A stretch of DNA of 64,000 nt from Qiania dongpingensis. GTDB lineage: Bacteria > Bacillota > Clostridia > Lachnospirales > Lachnospiraceae. The position numbers were made by a program, and so were the translations under genes. Below the pieces are notes generated by a model that did no database searches, was not told where the DNA came from, and saw only the letters and a program-made list of their open reading frames with translations. Location of the stretch: the NCBI RefSeq assembly GCF_014337195.1, contig NZ_CP060634.1:682001-746000 (forward strand), written 5' to 3'. Every line of letters begins with the position of its first letter. The first letter of the stretch is position 1. Below, one piece after another: positions 44,212 through 53,206 of the stretch.

Positions 44212-45876
44212 TCAGATCTCCATGATGATGGGCAGAATCATAGGATTCCTCTTCATCTTCTTCCAGATATAGTCACTGAGGCTGTCCCGGATGACCGCCT
44301 TGATCTTCCCCCAGTCGCTGACCTTCCTGTCCAGACATTTCTGGACCGCGTCTTCTACGACTGTATGCGCTTCTTCCATCAGGTTCTCCGACTCTCTGAC
44401 ATAGACAAACCCTCTGGATACGATATCCGGACCCGCCAGCAGCTCACTGTTGTGGCGGTCCAGAGTCAGCACTACGATGATGATGCCATTCTGAGCCAGG
44501 TTCTGACGGTCACGCAGCACGATGTTTCCCACATCTCCCACTCCGAGGCCATCTACCAGCACAGGACCTGCCGTCACATTTCCGGTCACCTGCGCGCTGT
44601 CCTGGGTGAGCTCCATCACATTGCCGGAACGCATGATGAAAATGTTATCTTCCGGCACTCCCATCTCCTGTGCAATATCCGCCTGCGCCATCAGATGCCG
44701 GTACTCGCCGTGCACGGGCAGCGCAAATTTCGGCTTCACCAGAGAGTAGATGAGCTTCAGATCTTCTCTGCAGGCATGGCCCGATACATGGGTATCCTGG
44801 AAGATCACCTTCGCTCCCTTGGCAGACAGCTCGTTGATGACCTGAGCCACAGCCTTTTCATTGCCGGGAATCGGGGTGGAGCTGAAAATAATCGCATCGT
44901 TGGCATTGATGGATACTTTTTTATGGATATCCGCGGCCATTCTGGAAAGAGCCGCCATGGACTCTCCCTGGCTTCCGGTCGTGATGAGCACCGTTTTCTC
45001 CGGCGGATAATTGTTCATCTGAGAAATATCCACCAGGGTCGAATCCGGGATCTTGATATAACCCAGCTCGTTGGCGATGCCGATGATATTGACCATGCTT
45101 CGGCCCTCCACCACTACCTTCCGTCCATATTTGTAAGAGGAGTTGATGATCTGCTGCACCCTGTCCACGTTGGACGCAAAGGTGGCCACCAAAATTCTCC
45201 TATCCTTATTTTCCTCAAATAACCGGTCAAAGGTCCGGCCTACGGCCCGCTCCGACATGGTAAACCCTTCCCGGATGGCATTGGTGCTGTCGGCCATCAG
45301 GGCTAGCACTCCCTTTTTTCCCAGCTCCGCAAAACGGGGCAGGTCCACCGGATCTCCGAATACCGGCGTATAGTCAATCTTAAAGTCTCCAGTATGCACG
45401 ATTGTGCCGACCGGTGTGAAGATGGCAAAAGCCGCCGCGTCTGCGATGCTGTGATTGGTGCGGATGAACTCCACCCGGAAGCATCCCAGGTTCACCGACT
45501 GGCCGTATTTCATGACCTTTCTCTTTGTGGACTTGGTCATACCCCGTTCTTTTAACTTATGCTCAATGATGCCCATGGTCAGCTTTGTGGCATAGACCGG
45601 TACGTTTATGTCCTGAAGGACATAGGGCAGAGCGCCGATATGATCCTCATGTCCATGGGTGATAACAAATCCCTTCACTTTCTGGATATTGTCTTTCAGA
45701 TACGTGACATCCGGGATGACGAGGTCGATACCCAGCATATCGTCGCTGGGGAAGGACAGCCCGCAGTCCACCACAATAATACTGTCTTCGTATTCAAAGA
45801 CAGTCATGTTCATCCCGATCTGCTCCAATCCGCCGAGCGGGATGACTTTCAATTTGGAATTTCCTGTTTGTTTCAA
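44212..45876 (-). CDS. rnj: Ribonuclease J
   Basis: A 554-residue metallo-beta-lactamase/beta-CASP ribonuclease with 5'-3' exo- and endonuclease activity, central to mRNA decay in Firmicutes. Metal motifs are HGHEDHIGALP, HSIADA and TGDFKID, and the beta-CASP part includes TGSQGE and DTHVSGHACREDL. I choose the TTG at 45876 because GAGGTG is correctly spaced; the in-frame ATG at 45939 would add 21 residues not typical of the family. It follows the DUF1292 gene. Confidence 0.93.
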   Translation of the reverse strand: MKQTGNSKLKVIPLGGLEQIGMNMTVFEYEDSIIVVDCGLSFPSDDMLGIDLVIPDVTYLKDNIQKVKGFVITHGHEDHIGALPYVLQDINVPVYATKLTMGIIEHKLKERGMTKSTKRKVMKYGQSVNLGCFRVEFIRTNHSIADAAAFAIFTPVGTIVHTGDFKIDYTPVFGDPVDLPRFAELGKKGVLALMADSTNAIREGFTMSERAVGRTFDRLFEENKDRRILVATFASNVDRVQQIINSSYKYGRKVVVEGRSMVNIIGIANELGYIKIPDSTLVDISQMNNYPPEKTVLITTGSQGESMAALSRMAADIHKKVSINANDAIIFSSTPIPGNEKAVAQVINELSAKGAKVIFQDTHVSGHACREDLKLIYSLVKPKFALPVHGEYRHLMAQADIAQEMGVPEDNIFIMRSGNVMELTQDSAQVTGNVTAGPVLVDGLGVGDVGNIVLRDRQNLAQNGIIIVVLTLDRHNSELLAGPDIVSRGFVYVRESENLMEEAHTVVEDAVQKCLDRKVSDWGKIKAVIRDSLSDYIWKKMKRNPMILPIIMEI

Positions 45877-45949
45877 AATACACCTCTCTAACTTTCCGTT
45901 CAGAATTTTAATTATTTTTCCGGCCTTCCGCCGGAACAACGCTTTTCAT

Positions 45950-46207
45950 TTACTCGATATCCACATCTTCCAGAAGCTCATTGAAGATCTTAGCCAGATA
46001 CTGCTGTTCCTTCTCATCTTCTACGATCTCATACAACGCTTCCGTTTCCTCTGGTTTCGAGACATCTTTCAGAATATAGCATTCGCCGTCGCCTTCTTCG
46101 GAATCTGTTACAAGCACGTAATCGCAGCCTGCTACTCTGGTTTCTTCCAGCACGTAACAAGGCAGCTTTTCTCCATCCTCTGAAGTCAGAACTACCATCT
46201 CTTCCAT
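45950..46207 (-). CDS. DUF1292 (YrzB-like) protein
   Basis: An 85-residue acidic protein of the DUF1292 family, small and conserved in Firmicutes, function unknown. It shows the family pattern of a beta-rich start (MVVLTSEDGEKLPCYVLEE) and an acidic end. It sits directly after ruvX as yrzB does in Bacillus. Confidence 0.85.
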   Translation of the reverse strand: MEEMVVLTSEDGEKLPCYVLEETRVAGCDYVLVTDSEEGDGECYILKDVSKPEETEALYEIVEDEKEQQYLAKIFNELLEDVDIE

Positions 46208-46234
46208 ATTCTCACCAATCTTTCCACAACAAAA

Positions 46235-46654
46235 TCACAGGGAATCCAAATATCCCTGTAAAATCAACGCCGCCGCTATTTTATCCACGTAGTCTTTTCT
46301 GTGCTCCCTGCGAATCCCCGCTTCCATCATGACCCGGTCCGCCGCCACCGTGGTAAGCCTTTCATCCCAAAGCTCCACCGGAAGGCCCGTCCTGGTCCTA
46401 AGCTTCTCCGCAAAGGCCTCTGACTTCTCCGCCCGATCACCGACATCTCCGTTCATGTGTTTTGGGTAGCCCACAACGATTTTTTCCACCTGATATTCTG
46501 CGATCAGTTCCTCCAGACGCGCCAAAGTACGCCTCAGCTTACCCTCATCCGGCCTTCTAACTATTTCCACGCCCTGAGCCGTGATTCCAAGGGAATCGCT
46601 GACAGCCACTCCAACTGTCTTGGAACCGAAATCCAGTCCCATTATACGCATCAT
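46235..46654 (-). CDS. ruvX: Putative pre-16S rRNA nuclease / Holliday junction resolvase-like YqgF
   Basis: A 139-residue RNase H-fold nuclease of the RuvX/YqgF family, required for 16S rRNA 5' maturation. Motifs are [16 protein letters not shown] at the N terminus, [14 protein letters not shown] in the middle and [10 protein letters not shown] near the C terminus, with the expected acidic residues. It lies seven bases after ireB, as in Bacillus yrzL-yrrK. Confidence 0.94.
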   Translation of the reverse strand: MMRIMGLDFGSKTVGVAVSDSLGITAQGVEIVRRPDEGKLRRTLARLEELIAEYQVEKIVVGYPKHMNGDVGDRAEKSEAFAEKLRTRTGLPVELWDERLTTVAADRVMMEAGIRREHRKDYVDKIAAALILQGYLDSL

Positions 46655-46661
46655 ATGATAC

Positions 46662-46925
46662 TCAGCCTTTCAGCTTGCTCTCAATGTAGACCTGCACCAA
46701 TTCCTCCAGTATCTCATCTCTGTCAAGCTTTGTTATGAGGCTCCTGGCATTATTATAGCTGGTAATATATGTGGGGTCACCCGACATGATATACCCGACG
46801 ATCTGATTGATCGGATTGTAACCCTTCTCCGTCAGAGCCAGATAAACCTTTGCCAGAATCTCACCGGCCTCCATTTGATTTTCCTGCGATGTATTGAAAT
46901 ATTGTGTTCTGTGTATATCTCCCAT
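46662..46925 (-). CDS. ireB: IreB family regulatory phosphoprotein
   Basis: An 87-residue DUF965/IreB protein. In Enterococcus IreB is phosphorylated by the PASTA kinase IreK and restrains cephalosporin resistance. The conserved core [20 protein letters not shown] and [13 protein letters not shown] is intact, and an N-terminal threonine (HRTQYFN) could be the kinase target. It is the first gene of the long minus-strand run, with a promoter at 46957-46985. Confidence 0.93.
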   Translation of the reverse strand: MGDIHRTQYFNTSQENQMEAGEILAKVYLALTEKGYNPINQIVGYIMSGDPTYITSYNNARSLITKLDRDEILEELVQVYIESKLKG

Positions 46926-46956
46926 TTTTTCACGTCCTTACATGCTTGTACCATCT

Positions 46957-46985
46957 ATTCTAATACAAATCCCCCGGCCTATCAA
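46957..46985 (-). promoter_or_regulatory. Promoter of the ireB-ruvX run
   Basis: TTGATA (46980-46985), 17 bases, TAGAAT (46957-46962) on the minus strand. Confidence 0.6.
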
Positions 46986-47029
46986 GCTGTTTTTTCTCCG
47001 GCGCCTAAAATCCGGCCCGAAGCTATTAG

Positions 47030-48400
47030 TCAGGGCGTCCATTCGGCCGACAAAAGTCCGTCTCCCAGGACGCCTGTCATCTTCACCTTTATAAGCCTTC
47101 CCGGGAGCATTTTCTCTTTATTTTCTTTTGTAAGCTTCACCGCCGCCTTCACATATTCTCTGGTAAATCCGGTTATATAGACATCTTTCCCAAAGGCGTG
47201 AGGCTCTTCCAAAAGGATCTCCGCTGTTTTCCCCATGTAATAGTAACGGAACTCCTCCGACAGCTTCGCCTCCAGCTTTAGGGCCAGATGACTTCTGAGT
47301 GTCTTTGTTTCCTCCGGCACCTGTCCCGACATAGACGCTGCCTTCGTTCCATGCCTTTTGGAATATTTAAATATATGCATTTCATAGAACCTGGCCTTGC
47401 GCAGAAACAGAAGCGTGTCCTTGAATTCTTCTTCCGTCTCCTTTGGAAATCCTACGATGACATCCGTAGTAATGGCAGGATGCTCATAATATTTCCTCAG
47501 CAGCTTACATTTATCATAATACTCTTCCGTAGTATAATGGCGGTTCATGCGGCTGAGCGTGGCATCGCACCCACTTTGAAGAGAAAGGTGAAAATGCGGG
47601 CAGACCTTTTCCATTGAAGACAGTTCCTTCACGAACTCCTCTGTTATGATCCTCGGCTCCAAAGAGCCCAGTCTTATTCTCTGAATCCCAGGAATCTGAT
47701 GGACCATGCGGATGATCTCCAGCAGAGATATCTTCTCCTCCAGATCCTTTCCATAAGAAGAAAGATGAATACCGGTCAGCACCACCTCCCGATAACCGGC
47801 CTCTGACAGCCGGCGTACTTCTGAAAGGACATCCGCCGGCCTTCTGCTTCTGATTCTTCCCCTTGTGTAGGGAATAATACAATAACTGCAGAATTGATTG
47901 CAGCCATCCTGTATTTTTATGAACGCCCTGGTGTGCTCCGCCGTCTTTTTAAGCGCCATCTCCTCATATTCCGAGGTATGGGCGATATCGATCACAAAAG
48001 AATCCGCAGGATGGCTTCCCCCCGTTTTTTCCCGGTCACTTCCTTCCTCAAAAAAGGGCTCAAGAAGCTCGGGCAGACGCGCCTTCTGGTTGTTCCCGAT
48101 GACCAGATCCGCATCTTTAGAACGGACGATCTCCTCTCCCGCCGACTGCACGTAGCAGCCCGCCGCCACAATGACGGCATGGGGATTTTTTTTCCTTGCC
48201 CGGTGAAGCATCTGCCTGGATTTCCGGTCCGCCATATTGGTCACGCTGCAGGTATTGATCAGATAAACATCCGCTTCCTCTTCAAAGGATACGATCTCAT
48301 AGCCATGCTCTTCCAGAAGCTGTTTCATAGCCTCCGTCTCGTACGCGTTGACCTTGCAGCCTAAGTTGTGGAGGGCCGCCCGTTTTTTCCGATTCTCCAT
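47030..48400 (-). CDS. mtaB: tRNA t6A37 methylthiotransferase MtaB
   Basis: A radical-SAM enzyme of 456 residues that converts t6A37 to ms2t6A37 in ANN-decoding tRNAs. The N-terminal UPF0004 domain has its three cluster cysteines in NLGCKVN, NTCSVTN and AAGCYVQ. The radical SAM motif is CNQFCSYCIIPYTRGRIRSR, quoted in full length 20, and a TRAM-like domain ends the protein. GCKVN rather than GC-Q-N marks MtaB rather than MiaB or RimO. The start at 48400 follows AAAGGAC. Confidence 0.94.
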   Translation of the reverse strand: MENRKKRAALHNLGCKVNAYETEAMKQLLEEHGYEIVSFEEEADVYLINTCSVTNMADRKSRQMLHRARKKNPHAVIVAAGCYVQSAGEEIVRSKDADLVIGNNQKARLPELLEPFFEEGSDREKTGGSHPADSFVIDIAHTSEYEEMALKKTAEHTRAFIKIQDGCNQFCSYCIIPYTRGRIRSRRPADVLSEVRRLSEAGYREVVLTGIHLSSYGKDLEEKISLLEIIRMVHQIPGIQRIRLGSLEPRIITEEFVKELSSMEKVCPHFHLSLQSGCDATLSRMNRHYTTEEYYDKCKLLRKYYEHPAITTDVIVGFPKETEEEFKDTLLFLRKARFYEMHIFKYSKRHGTKAASMSGQVPEETKTLRSHLALKLEAKLSEEFRYYYMGKTAEILLEEPHAFGKDVYITGFTREYVKAAVKLTKENKEKMLPGRLIKVKMTGVLGDGLLSAEWTP

Positions 48401-48460
48401 AGACGCAGTCCTTTCTTCGTAAAATTCCTTTATCATGCAGGTAATTCTTTTCCGCTCCTC

Positions 48461-48489
48461 TTGACTTTTGCCCCGATTATGGCTAGTAT
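48461..48489 (+). promoter_or_regulatory. Promoter of the HPr-like gene
   Basis: TTGACT (48461-48466), 17 bases, TAGTAT (48484-48489), 65 bases before the start codon. Confidence 0.6.
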
Positions 48490-48554
48490 TATAAAAGATA
48501 CATACGAGGTCCCGCAGCCGGACCTTGATAATAGATACAGAAGGGAGCAGTTTC

Positions 48555-48788
48555 ATGAAAGTGGTTCGTATTTCTTTAAATTCCATCGACAAAGTCAAAT
48601 CATTTGTAAATGATCTGACCAAATATGATTTCGATTTTGATCTGGTATCCGGCCGTTATGTCATCGATGCAAAATCCATCATGGGTATTTTCAGCCTGGA
48701 TCTGTCAAAGCCCATTGACCTGAACATCCATGCAGAAGACAACGTGGACGCCATCATGGAGACATTGAAGCCTTATTTGATTGATTGA
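48555..48788 (+). CDS. HPr-like protein without the active-site histidine
   Basis: A 77-residue HPr-fold protein. The Ser46 region is kept as AKSIMGIFSLDLS, close to the HPr consensus KSIMGVMSL, but the N-terminal GxHARPA motif with His15 is replaced by a segment without histidine (SIDKVKSFVNDL). It therefore cannot carry PTS phosphate on His15. Bacillus Crh has the same combination, with the histidine lost and Ser46 kept, and acts in CcpA-type regulation. GGGAGC precedes the ATG at 48555. It is monocistronic between a promoter and a terminator. Confidence 0.82.
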   Translation: MKVVRISLNSIDKVKSFVNDLTKYDFDFDLVSGRYVIDAKSIMGIFSLDLSKPIDLNIHAEDNVDAIMETLKPYLID

Positions 48789-48800
48789 ATGTTTCCGAAA

Positions 48801-48832
48801 GCCTGCGGGAAGATCCCCCGCAGGCTTTTTTT
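48801..48832 (+). terminator. Terminator of the HPr-like gene
   Basis: GCCTGCGGG-N7-CCCGCAGGC followed by seven T. It overlaps the last codon of the facing thiI gene. Confidence 0.9.
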
Positions 48833-50039
48833 ATGCCCTGTCTTCTGGAATCCGCAGGATTTCCCTGCTCTCTATGGCGGTTTTCACCATCTCGTCTATC
48901 TTTTCCTTCAGTTTTTCTTCTGAACGGCGTATGATCTTCAGATTCGGCTTGGTCACCGGATGTTTAGCCACAAAAATGGTGCAACAGTCCTCGAAGGGCT
49001 GAATAGAGGTTTCAAAAGTGTCGATTTTCTGTGCGATATCCACAATATCCTGCTTGTCAAATCCGATGACCGGACGGAATACCGGCATATGGCAGACTTC
49101 GTTGGTACAAGCCAGACTGGGAAGCGTCTGGGAAGCCACCTGCCCGATACTCTCTCCCGTGATCAGTCCCAGAGATCCCGTTTCTTCTGCAATAGCCTCC
49201 GCGATCCTCATCATATAGCGCCGCATGATGATGGTCAGCTCTTCGTGGGGGCACTGGTCATAAATATACAGCTGGATATCCGTGAAATTGATGATATGGA
49301 GGTCCATCGGTCCCGCGTATCTGGATACCAGCTTTGCCAGATCCACCACCTTTTCCTTGGCCCGCTCACTGGTATAGGGCGGCGCGTGGAAATAGACGGC
49401 GTCAATCTTCACGCCGCGCTTTGCCACCATCCACCCGGCCACAGGACTGTCTATCCCGCCCGACAACAAAAGCGTCGCCTTTCCGCTGGTGCCGACGGGC
49501 ATCCCGCCGGGGCCGGGAATGATCTTAGAGTATACGTTTATCCGCTCTCTCACCTCCACATAAAAGAACACATCCGGCTCATGTACGTCCACCTTTAACG
49601 TAGGGAACTCCTCCAGAAGGGCTTCTCCAAGACCTGCGTTGATTTCGTTGGATTCCATGGGATATTTTTTATTCGCCCGCTTAGTCTGAACTTTAAAAGT
49701 AAAATCCCCTTCGGGATGCACCATCCTTACATATTCGATGATTTTTTCTTTCAAATCTTCATAACCGTTGTCGTCGAACTGTACCATGGGGCAGATGCCG
49801 GCGATGCCAAACACATATTTAAGGTGCTCTACGACTTCGTCAAAGTCAAATTCCGTTTTTGCCTCCACATAGACGCGCCCGGATTCCTTCCGGACCAAGA
49901 ATTCTCCCTCCACTTCCCTGAGGGCAAAGCGAATCTGCTTCAAAAGGGCGTCCTCGAATAAATAGCGATTTTTTCCTTTGATGCCGATCTCCGCGTATTT
50001 TATTAAAAAAGCCCGGAATATAGAATCATGAGCAAACAT
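48831..50039 (-). CDS. thiI: tRNA 4-thiouridine synthase ThiI
   Basis: Transfers sulfur to U8 of tRNA and may also serve thiamine thiazole synthesis. The 402-residue protein has an N-terminal ferredoxin-like/THUMP region and the PP-loop ATPase motif SGGIDSPVAGW near residue 192. It lacks the C-terminal rhodanese domain of the enterobacterial enzyme, as is usual in Firmicutes. AGGAGG precedes the ATG. Its start is one base from the nifS stop, so the sulfur donor and acceptor are coupled. Confidence 0.95.
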   Translation of the reverse strand: MFAHDSIFRAFLIKYAEIGIKGKNRYLFEDALLKQIRFALREVEGEFLVRKESGRVYVEAKTEFDFDEVVEHLKYVFGIAGICPMVQFDDNGYEDLKEKIIEYVRMVHPEGDFTFKVQTKRANKKYPMESNEINAGLGEALLEEFPTLKVDVHEPDVFFYVEVRERINVYSKIIPGPGGMPVGTSGKATLLLSGGIDSPVAGWMVAKRGVKIDAVYFHAPPYTSERAKEKVVDLAKLVSRYAGPMDLHIINFTDIQLYIYDQCPHEELTIIMRRYMMRIAEAIAEETGSLGLITGESIGQVASQTLPSLACTNEVCHMPVFRPVIGFDKQDIVDIAQKIDTFETSIQPFEDCCTIFVAKHPVTKPNLKIIRRSEEKLKEKIDEMVKTAIESREILRIPEDRA

Positions 50040-50040
50040 A

Positions 50041-51195
50041 TTACATCCTCCTGTATCTGCGCAGTACGGGCAGAAGCTCCTCCAGTACCTGCGCGCAATA
50101 TTGTATCTCCTCTTTCGTAGTGAAAACGCTGAAGCTGAACCTCAATGTGGAATCCAGAAGCTCTCTCCTGACCCCGACCCCTTTAAGCGTCCCGCTGACG
50201 GCGGGGTGATTGGAGGAACAGGCCGAACCGGAGGATACATAGATCCCTCTGTCTTCCAGAGCATGGAGGAGGACTTCACTCTTCACTCCTTCAAAGCTGA
50301 CACTCACCACATGGGGAGCGCTGTCCTCTCCCGTAAGTCCGTTGACCGATACGCCTTCCAGGCCTTCCATTAGCTCCACAAACCGCTTTTTAAGCTCATA
50401 CATCACCCGTATCTTTTCTTCATGGTTCTCATAGATTTCCCTGGCCGCCTCTCCCATGCCGGCAATACCGGGCACATTGTGGGTCCCGGGGCGCATCCCC
50501 TTCTGCTGTCCCCCTCCGAACGCCACCGGCACGATCTTGGTCCCGGCCTTCACATAAAGAAATCCAACCCCCTTCGGCCCGTGTATTTTATGGCCGCTGG
50601 CCGATAAAAGATCGATGGATTCCCTTTTAGGACAGATACGGTATTTTCCATATGCCTGTATGGCATCCACATGAAAGAGAATCCGCGGATTCTTTTTTTT
50701 GATAATCTCACCGATCCTCCCGATGGGATTTACAGAGCCAATCTCATTATTTACATACATCACCGAAACAAGAGTCGTCTCACTGTCTATGGCCGCTTCC
50801 AGCTGGTCCAGCCTCAGATGGCCGTTTTCATCCACCGGAACGTACGTGACCCGGTATCCTTCCTCCTCCAGATAGCCAAACACATTATAGACAGACGCAT
50901 GCTCGATGGTGGAGGTAATGATATGCTTCCCGGCTCTCCTGTTCGCCCTGGCGGCGCCGATGATAGCCATGTTATTGGATTCTGTCCCGCCGGAGGTAAA
51001 GATGATTTCTGCCGGTGCTGCCTTTAAGGTCTTCGCCACCGCCTCCGCCGCTTCTTTTACATAGTGTTCCGCCTCCACGCCTTTTTTGTGAAGAGAGGAC
51101 GGATTTCCATAGTCCTCCATCATCGTCTTCACGACGATATCCTTCACTGATCCAAAGACTTTTGTAGTTGCGGAATTATCCAGATATGCTTCCAT
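50041..51195 (-). CDS. Cysteine desulfurase (NifS-like)
   Basis: A 384-residue PLP enzyme that takes sulfur from cysteine. It has the N-terminal YLDNSATTK motif, the PLP lysine in SASGHKIHGPKG and the catalytic cysteine loop SSGSACSSNHP. Its position immediately before thiI indicates that it is the dedicated donor for tRNA s4U, as NifZ is in Bacillus. The start at 51195 follows GGGAGG. Confidence 0.94.
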   Translation of the reverse strand: MEAYLDNSATTKVFGSVKDIVVKTMMEDYGNPSSLHKKGVEAEHYVKEAAEAVAKTLKAAPAEIIFTSGGTESNNMAIIGAARANRRAGKHIITSTIEHASVYNVFGYLEEEGYRVTYVPVDENGHLRLDQLEAAIDSETTLVSVMYVNNEIGSVNPIGRIGEIIKKKNPRILFHVDAIQAYGKYRICPKRESIDLLSASGHKIHGPKGVGFLYVKAGTKIVPVAFGGGQQKGMRPGTHNVPGIAGMGEAAREIYENHEEKIRVMYELKKRFVELMEGLEGVSVNGLTGEDSAPHVVSVSFEGVKSEVLLHALEDRGIYVSSGSACSSNHPAVSGTLKGVGVRRELLDSTLRFSFSVFTTKEEIQYCAQVLEELLPVLRRYRRM

Positions 51196-51214
51196 GATCG
51201 CTTTTTCCTCCCTG

Positions 51215-51970
51215 TCACTTTTCCAGCTGAAGCATGAGCGCCGCCAGAAGAGTGAACCCGGCCGTTTCTGTTCTGAGAATCCTTCTGCCAAGGGTGATGG
51301 GCACAAACCCCTTCTCTTTGGCATAGGACACTTCTTCCTCATCAAACCCGCCCTCCGGCCCGATAAAGATTGCCGTTCTGGTGCCAGGAATGACCTGAGA
51401 AAGTATCTTTCTTGTATATCCCATCCCTTCCGCATTTTCATACGGAAACAACTTACAGTCAAAGTCTGCCGCCGAATCTATGGCCGCCTTAAAATCCATA
51501 ACTGCCTTCACTTCTGGTATCACCGTCCGCTTGGACTGCTTCGCGGCGCTCTCTGAAATGGCATTCCAGCGTCTTCTCTTGGCCTCCGCTTTCTTTTCAT
51601 CCAGCTTCACCACAGCCCGCCTTGTGTTCACAGGAATAATGCTTTTTATACCAAGTTCTACGTTTTTCTGGATGATCAGCTCCATCTTGTCCCCCTTCGG
51701 AAGACCCTGATAGAGCACGATCTCCGCCGGCAGCTCCGTCCCATCCTCATCCCGTTCCAGGAGTTTCAGCAAAACGGCTTCTCCGCCGTCTTCACTGGCT
51801 TCCCGGAACGCCTTGATGACGCAGTTATAGCAAAGCTTCTCTCCGTCACTGATCCGAACCTTGTCCCCCGGCTTCATTCGCAGGACATTTTTAATGTGAT
51901 TGACATCCGGCCCCGTGACTTCAGCCTCATTCTCCCCGATGGCATGGCCGTCTACAAAAAATAAATACAT
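51215..51970 (-). CDS. rsmE: 16S rRNA m3U1498 methyltransferase
   Basis: A 251-residue SPOUT-fold enzyme that methylates U1498 of 16S rRNA. An N-terminal PUA-like domain (HIKNVLRMKPGDKVRISDGE, quoted at 20) precedes the knotted SAM domain with FIGPEGGFDEEEV and LGRRILRTETA. It starts three bases after prmA, a common pair. Confidence 0.95.
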   Translation of the reverse strand: MYLFFVDGHAIGENEAEVTGPDVNHIKNVLRMKPGDKVRISDGEKLCYNCVIKAFREASEDGGEAVLLKLLERDEDGTELPAEIVLYQGLPKGDKMELIIQKNVELGIKSIIPVNTRRAVVKLDEKKAEAKRRRWNAISESAAKQSKRTVIPEVKAVMDFKAAIDSAADFDCKLFPYENAEGMGYTRKILSQVIPGTRTAIFIGPEGGFDEEEVSYAKEKGFVPITLGRRILRTETAGFTLLAALMLQLEK

Positions 51971-51973
51971 AGG

Positions 51974-52930
51974 CTACTTCCTTTTTACAGTAATTGACAC
52001 CCAATCGTTCTGATATGTGGTCTCCAGGAGTTCCCATTCCGGATTGGCCTCAAAGGCCGCCCTTACATCGGCTTCCTTCGTATTGATGATTCCCGAAGTG
52101 ATAAAGATGCCGCCCTGTTTCAAATGGCGCGCCGCTTCCCCCTGGAGCATGATGATGACCGGCGCAAGGATATTGGCCACAGCCACATCGTACGCGTCAT
52201 GACCGGCTTTCTCCTGCAGCGCCTCATCCTCTATAATGTTTCCTGTCTCCAGCACAAACTGATCCTCTGGAATCTTGTTGACCCCGGCGTTTTCTCTGGC
52301 AGCCGATACCGCGTTTTCATCCAGATCTGTTCCAAACGCGTATCCCGCTCCCAGCTTAAGAGCCGTAATAGCCAGTATCCCGCTTCCGGTTCCGATATCC
52401 AGCACTTTATCTCCCGGCTTCAGATACTTTTGCAGCTGACGGATACAGAGCTGAGTCGTCTCGTGACTTCCTGTTCCAAACGCGGTCCCCGGATCGATCT
52501 CTATCATCAGCTTGTCTCCATGCTCCTGCGGAATGGCCTCCCAGGTCGGCTTGATCAGGATATCTCCCACCGTAAAAGGCTTAAAATACTGCTTCCAGTT
52601 ATTGATCCAATCCTTGTCTTCCGTCTCGGTGCAGACGATACTCCCGTCTCCTAATTCCACGAACATCCGCAGCTCTTCCAATCCATCCTTCACTCCGTCC
52701 AGGACGGCGGCGTCACTTTCCTCTCCCTCCAGATAAAAGGATACCTTTGCTTTCCCCTCATCCGGCGGCAGCTCCGGAAGGATATCAATGAACATCCCTT
52801 TTGTTTCTGCCTCTGTGAGCGGCACATTATCTTCGATCTCAATTCCCTCGATTCCCTGTTCCTCCAGCATGCTGCTGATAAGATCGACCGCAGCCGTAGT
52901 GGTATCAATGGTATATTTTTTCCATTTCAT
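51974..52930 (-). CDS. prmA: Ribosomal protein L11 methyltransferase
   Basis: A 318-residue SAM-dependent methyltransferase. Motif I is VLDIGTGSGILAITALKLG, preceded by TAFGTGSHETTQLC, the PrmA hallmark. The N-terminal domain binds L11. It is the first gene of the prmA-rsmE-nifS-thiI operon, driven by the promoter at 52973-53001. Confidence 0.95.
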   Translation of the reverse strand: MKWKKYTIDTTTAAVDLISSMLEEQGIEGIEIEDNVPLTEAETKGMFIDILPELPPDEGKAKVSFYLEGEESDAAVLDGVKDGLEELRMFVELGDGSIVCTETEDKDWINNWKQYFKPFTVGDILIKPTWEAIPQEHGDKLMIEIDPGTAFGTGSHETTQLCIRQLQKYLKPGDKVLDIGTGSGILAITALKLGAGYAFGTDLDENAVSAARENAGVNKIPEDQFVLETGNIIEDEALQEKAGHDAYDVAVANILAPVIIMLQGEAARHLKQGGIFITSGIINTKEADVRAAFEANPEWELLETTYQNDWVSITVKRK

Positions 52931-52972
52931 GTATATCTCCTTCTATCACACCGGATAACTCTCTAACTAATA

Positions 52973-53001
52973 AGTATAACCGGAAGCTTCCTCTTACGCA
53001 A
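52973..53001 (-). promoter_or_regulatory. Promoter of the prmA operon
   Basis: TTGCGT (52996-53001), 17 bases, TATACT (52973-52978) on the minus strand. Confidence 0.6.
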
Positions 53002-53120
53002 GTCCAACTTTCGACCTGCTTTTCTTTCGTCCGTCCCAGCGCAGAGGTTCTGTATATTTAATCCCTCTTTATTTATTCTTAGATTATTATATAATATTTC
53101 ATGTTTTCGCTGAATATTCA

Positions 53121-53149
53121 TTGCGCAACGCTCGTATATACGATACAAT
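53121..53149 (+). promoter_or_regulatory. Promoter of the phosphoribosyltransferase-like gene
   Basis: TTGCGC (53121-53126), 17 bases, TACAAT (53144-53149), 57 bases before the start codon. Confidence 0.6.
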
Positions 53150-53206
53150 AAAAGTAACGAAATATAGAATACGAAACCATAAAATTCTTAGAAAGGGGGC
53201 TGTTTT

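Noticed and set aside
52931..53206. Search for an RNA gene or riboswitch in the prmA/phosphoribosyltransferase gap
   Set aside because: Only two divergent promoters are visible; the rest is AT-rich sequence without a convincing fold.
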